Positions 59,303-64,000 of a DNA stretch of 64,000 nt are shown piece after piece. The notes beneath the pieces are model-generated. The model was not told the DNA's origin and searched no databases. It was given only the letters and a program-made list of their open reading frames with translations. Location: contig NC_055998.1 in the NCBI RefSeq assembly GCF_018446385.1, forward strand, positions 68,194,744-68,258,743, given 5' to 3'. The position numbers were made by a program, and so were the translations under genes. This stretch comes from Zingiber officinale. Taxonomy: Eukaryota; Streptophyta; Magnoliopsida; Zingiberales; Zingiberaceae. Numbering within the stretch: the first letter of the stretch is position 1; each line of letters begins with the position of its first letter.

Positions 59303-60019
59303 GTGTCATGCCCCGAGGGTATACTTATCTACCAAATTGGACGGTACCCTTTAGTGATAATATAGGAAATATGATATTAAACCAATTCAAGCCAACATAA
59401 AAATATCGATGTAATATAACGATACCAGGTCACAAATGACAATACGTGTATGTATGCATGTATATGTGAAACACTCAAAAATCCAGAACAAAAGGAACAA
59501 TAAATATAAGGAAGGGAAACAATGAAACTAAGCAGCTCAACATAAATCCAACTCTAGTGGGGCTGGCAGCCAGGACCTCTGAGCGACATAACACCTCCTC
59601 TATCTGCTAACCTGAAAGTCAAGGAAAAAATAGAGGGTAGTGAGCACAATCACTCAGTGGGTAAAAGAAGATAGTGCATGAATAATATACTGATAGGAGA
59701 TCACAAGAAACAATCTCAAGTAAAATACTTACTAACCAATACAGGTGTCCCAACATAATCACCATCTAAGCACAAGTATAATCAATAACATAGCACTTCA
59801 CTAATTTGCTTAACCAAGTATAACCAGTAAATCAGGAGCACATACAATACATCCAAACCTGCACGAACAAATACATTATCGATATATAGCAAATATATAT
59901 CAAACACTCACAGCAGGAGAACACTCTACCACGGATGGTCCCATGGGCAGTCAGGGTAAATGACTAGTCACTGTCCGTGGGAGAACGCTCTACCACGGAT
60001 GATCCCGTGGGCGGATAGG
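59303..60019 (-). mobile_element. Gypsy-type LTR remnant in reverse orientation
   Basis: Begins TGTCATGCCCCGAGGG, the reverse complement of the ...GGGGCGTGACA ending seen in the gypsy LTRs of this window. It contains a TGAGCACAATCACTCAGTGG segment typical of this LTR class. A near-duplicate phrase (CTCTACCACGGATG, CCCGTGGGC) occurs twice near 59926-60012. Its far end is cut by the CACTA-like terminus. The family differs from the 25959 element apart from the end motif. Confidence 0.5.
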
Positions 60020-60245
60020 TACTACAACAAAAATGTTAAAAGACAACACCACAACGACAATGATTTTATAAAAAACTATTGTAAATTTAATAAAAGACAA
60101 CGATTTTTTATAAAACCGTTGTCTTTGAGCTCCCATAAAATACAAAAGACAACAGTTTTGTGAAAACTGTTGTCAATGAGCGATTTTATTTTAAATCAAC
60201 AACGCATTTTACAACAGTTATCTAAAACCATTGTCTTTAACTTTA
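60020..60245 (+). mobile_element. CACTA-like terminus with subterminal repeats
   Basis: The TACTACAACAAAAATG start resembles the CACTACAA(G/C)AAAA end of plant CACTA elements, with the first base changed. It is followed by the subterminal motif AAAGACAACRRTTTT in both orientations, at least five times (for example AAAGACAACAGTTTTGTG and AAAACCGTTGTCTTT), as expected of transposase-binding subterminal regions. The opposite end is not in the window. Confidence 0.6.
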
Positions 60246-60638
60246 TTCTCTCGCCATTTTTCTCTTCGACCGTGTTTTGTTTTCCCTATTTGCCAAAAAC
60301 TTTTGGCGCCGTGTTTTCCCCCTTAGTCTTCTCGAACATTTTCTTTCCCTCTCCTTATACATTCTCTTCACACTGCAAACCCTTGATGTTTCACCCTAGT
60401 TTACCCGACCTGATCTCGAGCCGTCGATTTCAATTTTTTGCCTCTTCTTCCAGGCTCCTCCTCACCTCCTCTTCTTATCCTCTTTGCTTTTGCCTCTACA
60501 TCCCATCGATCACTCCTCTCCTATGGCGTAGAACCCTAATCTTAAGGTAAAGTTTACGATTTCTCATGATTTCTATGATTTTTGTGTGTTTTTTTACTTT
60601 TTTGGGCGGATCTGATTGTCTTTGCTGCAGATCTCGCC

Positions 60639-61200
60639 ATGAAGAGGGGGAAATCAAAGACTGACACTCCCAAGAAGGCTAATACGAAGTGAGATTCCAT
60701 TTCTCCTTTTAATGTTCTTAGCAGATCGATCGGTGTTGAAAAAGTGTGATTTTGGGAGGGGGGGGGGGGGATTTGATGCTTGTTTTCTTCTCTCTAAAGG
60801 CTTTTGGTGAAGAAGGGACTGGAACGTGCAGCAAAGAAGCCAAGGAAGTCCAAAGCTAGCAAGGATCCCAACACGCACAAGAGGCCTTAGAGTGCCTTCT
60901 TCGAATTCATGTGAGATCCTCTCTTATCGGCTCATCGATTTACTTTACCCTTCTTTGTACGTCGTTGCTCACTCGATCATCTCGGCAGGGAAGAATTTTG
61001 GACGACGTTCAAGGAAAAGAACCCTAATAACAAGTCAGTCGCAATGATTAGATTTCCTCTTCCTTTCCCCTACATATCTTTCTACTCCATAATTGATTTT
61101 TTTTTCTCTTCGATTTTTTACCACCATAATAAGTGCATCAATTTGATCTGAACAGGTTACTAAAGCTGGAGGAGACAAGTGGAAATCTTTGACGGAAGAA
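60639..61200 (+). pseudogene. Truncated HMGB-type gene copy
   Basis: HMGB proteins are chromatin architectural factors with one HMG box. Exons with good borders: 60639-60688 (MKRGKSKTDTPKKANT), 60800-60910 (KLLVKKGLERAAKKPRKSKA, SKDPNTHKRP, stop, SAFFEF), 60989 to about 61043 (EEFWTTFKEKNPNNKSVA) and 61156-61200 (VTKAGGDKWKSLTEE). Upstream is an apparent 5' UTR intron ending TTGCTGCAG at 60630. An in-frame TAG replaces a codon in the RP-SAFF motif at the start of the box. The donor after exon 3 seems mutated (ATGATTAG). The second half of the box (EKAPYV and beyond) is absent. The copy follows a CACTA-like terminus by about 400 bp, which suggests transposon capture of a gene including its leader. 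Confidence 0.8.
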
Positions 61201-61295
61201 GTAAGTAATCAATAGCAACGCATGATTGCTAATTCAATCGAACACCCTCTTTCTTCCTACTTTTTTTCTTTACTTTTGCATCGGTCAAAGCAGAT

Positions 61296-61401
61296 CATTG
61301 TTGACAGGGAAAAAGATCTTTTGCATGAGAAGGAGGTGGCTATCAAGCAGCTAAAGTGTGATGGCCTTCAAGGGAACAAAGACAATGATTATATACATTA
61401 A
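61296..61401 (+). pseudogene. Coiled-coil exon fragment fused downstream of HMGB piece
   Basis: After an acceptor-like TCAAAGCAG the frame reads IIVDREKDLLHEKEVAIKQL, then KCDGLQGNKDNDYIH and a stop. It is charged and helical and not part of any HMGB protein, so it comes from a different gene. Family unrecognised. Confidence 0.35.
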
Positions 61402-61867
61402 GGAAGCATATGTCAAAGTCCTTACAAGGTTGGGTCTAAATTATTTGCTGCATACTGGATGATAAAGATAGAACTGTATCAAATATTGATGGTGGCATTA
61501 TTCAATCTGATGCTAACTTGCAAGTCAACTATTTTGAAGGATGATTCATCTGAAATTAATTTGTTGGTTCAAAGAATTTTGTATCAATGTCTTGTAGCCC
61601 CAAAGGTACCATCCACTTTAAATATTGTCTTGGAGTAAAATCTTCATGGATCAATCCGAAGACAAATGTGAGGATGTTGGTGATAAACCAGGAATGGTGG
61701 TCATAGTCTTTATTAGTGGTAATGATTTGCAAAATGAGTATACTAATTATGCCTACAAAACTTTGCAAATGGTTGGTTGGGTTAGATAAACTTCAAACCG
61801 CTATCTGTGAATATTAGATGATTTGACGATTTCAGGTTCTTAGTTTTCTTACACTATTTTGCTACAG

Positions 61868-62280
61868 ATGCCACCATGAAAGATTCTAACAAGGAAAATG
61901 CTACAAAGAAGTATCTATTAAACATGTTCGGTGCAATCTCAGCACCCGCAACATTTGCTAAGTTTCATCCTATGTCTGGAAAGGTTGCTGCTGCCCACAC
62001 AACCAATCCAATCCATGTAACCTCTGGGTTTATTCGCATCTATAGTTCAACCATATCATAAAATGTCATGCACGGGCCCTCCCAGAAGAATGGACATGCA
62101 CATTGCATGCTTTCCTACAGCGTGCCTGATGAATCTACGAGAAAGCGTCAGGTTAATCCTGTGTCAATGGTGATCCAAGGAGGCATGTACTTATTCTTAG
62201 TCTCATGGCTAATTCTTACCATTATCTACAAAGCGGCGGCTGGATACATGACAAGAAAGAAGGTTATACAAATCAAGTAA
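61868..62280 (+). pseudogene. Unrecognised gene fragment with a membrane helix
   Basis: Two adjacent frames are visible. The first (61876-62061) contains KKYLLNMFGAISAPATFAKF and HPMSGKVAAAHTTNPIHVTS. The second (62068-62280) contains HAHCMLSYSVPDESTRKRQV and a hydrophobic segment MYLFLVSWLILTIIYKAAAG followed by basic YMTRKK. Both look coding-like but are broken by a stop and frame change between them. They may be further pieces carried by the CACTA-like element. No family assigned. Confidence 0.35.
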
Positions 62281-64000
62281 GATTTGACTGACCTGAACAT
62301 TTATATTTCCACATCCAGTGCAATTGAAGAAACTCAGGTACTAGGATTATTTAGTGCCCTAATAGATAAACAATAGCTAGTTTAACATTTTATACACTAA
62401 GTTATTCAACAACACATGGCAATTGTATTACAACATTTCGTTGTAATTTGTTGGGAAAAATTCTGATCCCAATTGGCCCCTCGTATTTGCATGGGGCTTT
62501 TAATGTGACACTCGAAGTTTCATTCATCTCATTTAATCTTTGTTTAGTTATCTCATGACTACATTTCAGTGTGATTTCTAGTTAAAGTTCTTTCCAATTT
62601 AACCTCTGAAGTTTGTATTGTAGGTTTTGATTTAACTAAGTTTAGTTGCCTCATTTTAGCTTCTGTTGTGTTTTTTGTTTTTTTAACTCATGTAGTTCAA
62701 TGAAATAATGGGTCAAGCTTCCGGATCCAAGTTCGGTCTAGAGAAGGACCATAGTGAGTACTTAACCAAATACCAAAGGTTTCATTGATTCAAATGAAAC
62801 TTGAGGAACTAAACTTAAGTATTCAAACCTCTATCATGATCATAGATATTAGCTAAGTCTCAACTTATTAGGAAGTAAGAAATGACCCCTCTTTCTTCTT
62901 TAGAAATCTAGCACATCATATTAATATTTTTTTTTCTTCTTTTCATCCTAAAGGAAAGTAACCTTCAAGATGTTTAATTGTAATTTAGCAGGTTTGAGTG
63001 TTGATTTCATTTTTTTTTATAAAGATGACATAAAGAGGAATAGAAAAAAAAAGTGTCAAATGGTCAACTCTAACCTAAAATGACCATTAAAGGCCCTCAT
63101 TGGAGCTGATCTTGGCGGCTCTAGGTCATACTGAGACTATCAGGTTGTCATGTATTGCAACAGACATTTCCATCGAGACAAAATTCATATGCACTAGTAT
63201 TGCTATGGGGTGGTACACTTTGTCTAATCTTTGATGATATGGTTCAATTAATTGCTAAACCCTATATTAAAAAATAATTGCCTGCTGTTTAGAGTGTAAT
63301 GTGAGCCAATCAAGTTTGGTTTTATTGACGCATCTATAACTACCTACCTTACATAGATGGAGTTGTTTTGCTAGCAGGTACATACCGGCATTGTTCTTAA
63401 ATAAACAGAGGTTTTAGCTAAAATCTAGACTTTGAATCGTCTTTGATCAACTCAATGATAAGCACAATATTATCAGCACTTTTGAGCATTTTTGCATATT
63501 TTGAATAAACTACAATAACATCCTGTCTAATGTGCTTCTATCTAAACATGAAATGCAGCCTACTGCTTCGGACAAGGGGAAGCCCACAAAGTTGCATAAG
63601 AGAAAGCATTAGATTGGGTCACTGTAGTTCGACATGAGGCAGAAGGAAATGAAACTCGCAGAACGTCGTTCCAGGGGTCTTCTGAGCAAAGCAAAGTAGA
63701 ATCTGGCAATGAGATATTCTCTAGGTTAAACAGAGATTTGATTCAATTCCCACTATTAAATCCAGATTTTTGTACTGGCCTCTGTGTGATTTCATTACAT
63801 TTAAGTTTGCCCTAGTTCAATTACAGGTAAATCCTCACTGTTTTGTCACTATACAGCATGGTATGGTGAAGATTGGACTTTTTGATGGAGCTAGTATGAG
63901 GAAGACTGGATTTATTATGGAACTGATGATCAACAATATTAGAAATGGTTGGCATGAAAGAATCAGCAAGTGAGAAAGAGGAGTCCAATGAAATCCTACA
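62281..64000. other. Sequence without a supported gene, few exon-like patches
   Basis: Mostly AT-rich. A short exon-like patch at about 63557-63700 reads TASDKGKPTKLHKRKH, then a frame with QKEMKLAERRSRGLLSKAK; it is basic and possibly nuclear but unassigned. An ORF at 63770-63973 runs to the window edge without recognisable motifs. The second end of the CACTA-like element is not visible. Confidence 0.4.

Noticed and set aside
1-64000. CRISPR arrays, tRNA or rRNA genes, bacterial-type operons, viral genomes
   Set aside because: The regular repeats present are tandem arrays without spacer structure of CRISPR type; no tRNA cloverleaf or rRNA segment was recognised; the TGGTATCAGAGC and TGGTATCAAAGCC sites are retrotransposon primer sites, not tRNA genes.

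Overview
This is a repeat-dominated window of a flowering-plant nuclear genome. The evidence is two spliced genes for chloroplast proteins of plant type, canonical GT/AG introns, and nested plant transposable elements of nearly every class (Ty3/gypsy, Ty1/copia, RTE and L1 LINEs, PIF/Harbinger, Mutator-like, CACTA, MITEs). The species cannot be fixed from the sequence; a monocot with a large genome is only a guess. There are no bacterial operons, CRISPR arrays or tRNA/rRNA genes that I can see.

Host genes. Both recognisable host genes read leftward on the minus strand. (1) A chloroplast SDR39U1-type epimerase-family gene (GIANT CHLOROPLAST 1/SulA-like) has its ATG at 20218 and four coding exons that splice in frame down to 9072. 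The rest of the gene lies left of what I can recognise. Its third intron is about 9.3 kb because transposons have filled it. (2) A complete four-exon gene for a 285-residue plastid membrane protein of the DUF4079 family runs from 49681 to 44615.

Layout. 1-2450: AT-rich or repeat DNA with several short tandem arrays and one orphan exon-like ORF. 2466-6760: an old Tat-type Ty3/gypsy pol remnant split by a younger long-LTR gypsy deletion derivative (3386-6565). 7800-20218: the epimerase gene, its introns holding MITE-like hairpins, L1 and RTE LINE tails and a gag-only copia element (13.4-16.3 kb). 20.2-23.2 kb: upstream DNA with an LTR-like remnant. 23212-44360: a putative very large PIF/Harbinger element bounded by TTA target duplications. 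It contains a broken transposase, a long-LTR gypsy element (25959-36243), the Myb/SANT-like second Harbinger ORF, an unrecognised spliced gene piece, a young Tat-type element with three tandem-repeat arrays (38762-43083) and an NKAP-like pseudogene. 44.6-49.7 kb: the DUF4079 gene. 50987-59302: a Mutator-like element with long terminal inverted repeats whose FAR1-like transposase gene is split by a second gag-only copia element (51570-55943). 59303-64000: an LTR remnant, then a CACTA-like end followed by a broken HMGB gene and other gene pieces.

How it fits together. The nesting gives a relative order. The Harbinger insertion precedes the gypsy and Tat insertions inside it, and the Mutator-like element precedes its copia insertion. 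Every LTR element with both flanks readable has an exact 5-bp target duplication (CAACT, GAATG, TCTAG, TGTAG). The most interesting structures are a triplicated, hairpin-embedded primer-binding site in the 26-36 kb gypsy element, two gag-only copia (TR-GAG-like) elements, a possible satellite nursery in the Tat element, and probable gene-fragment capture by the Harbinger and CACTA elements.
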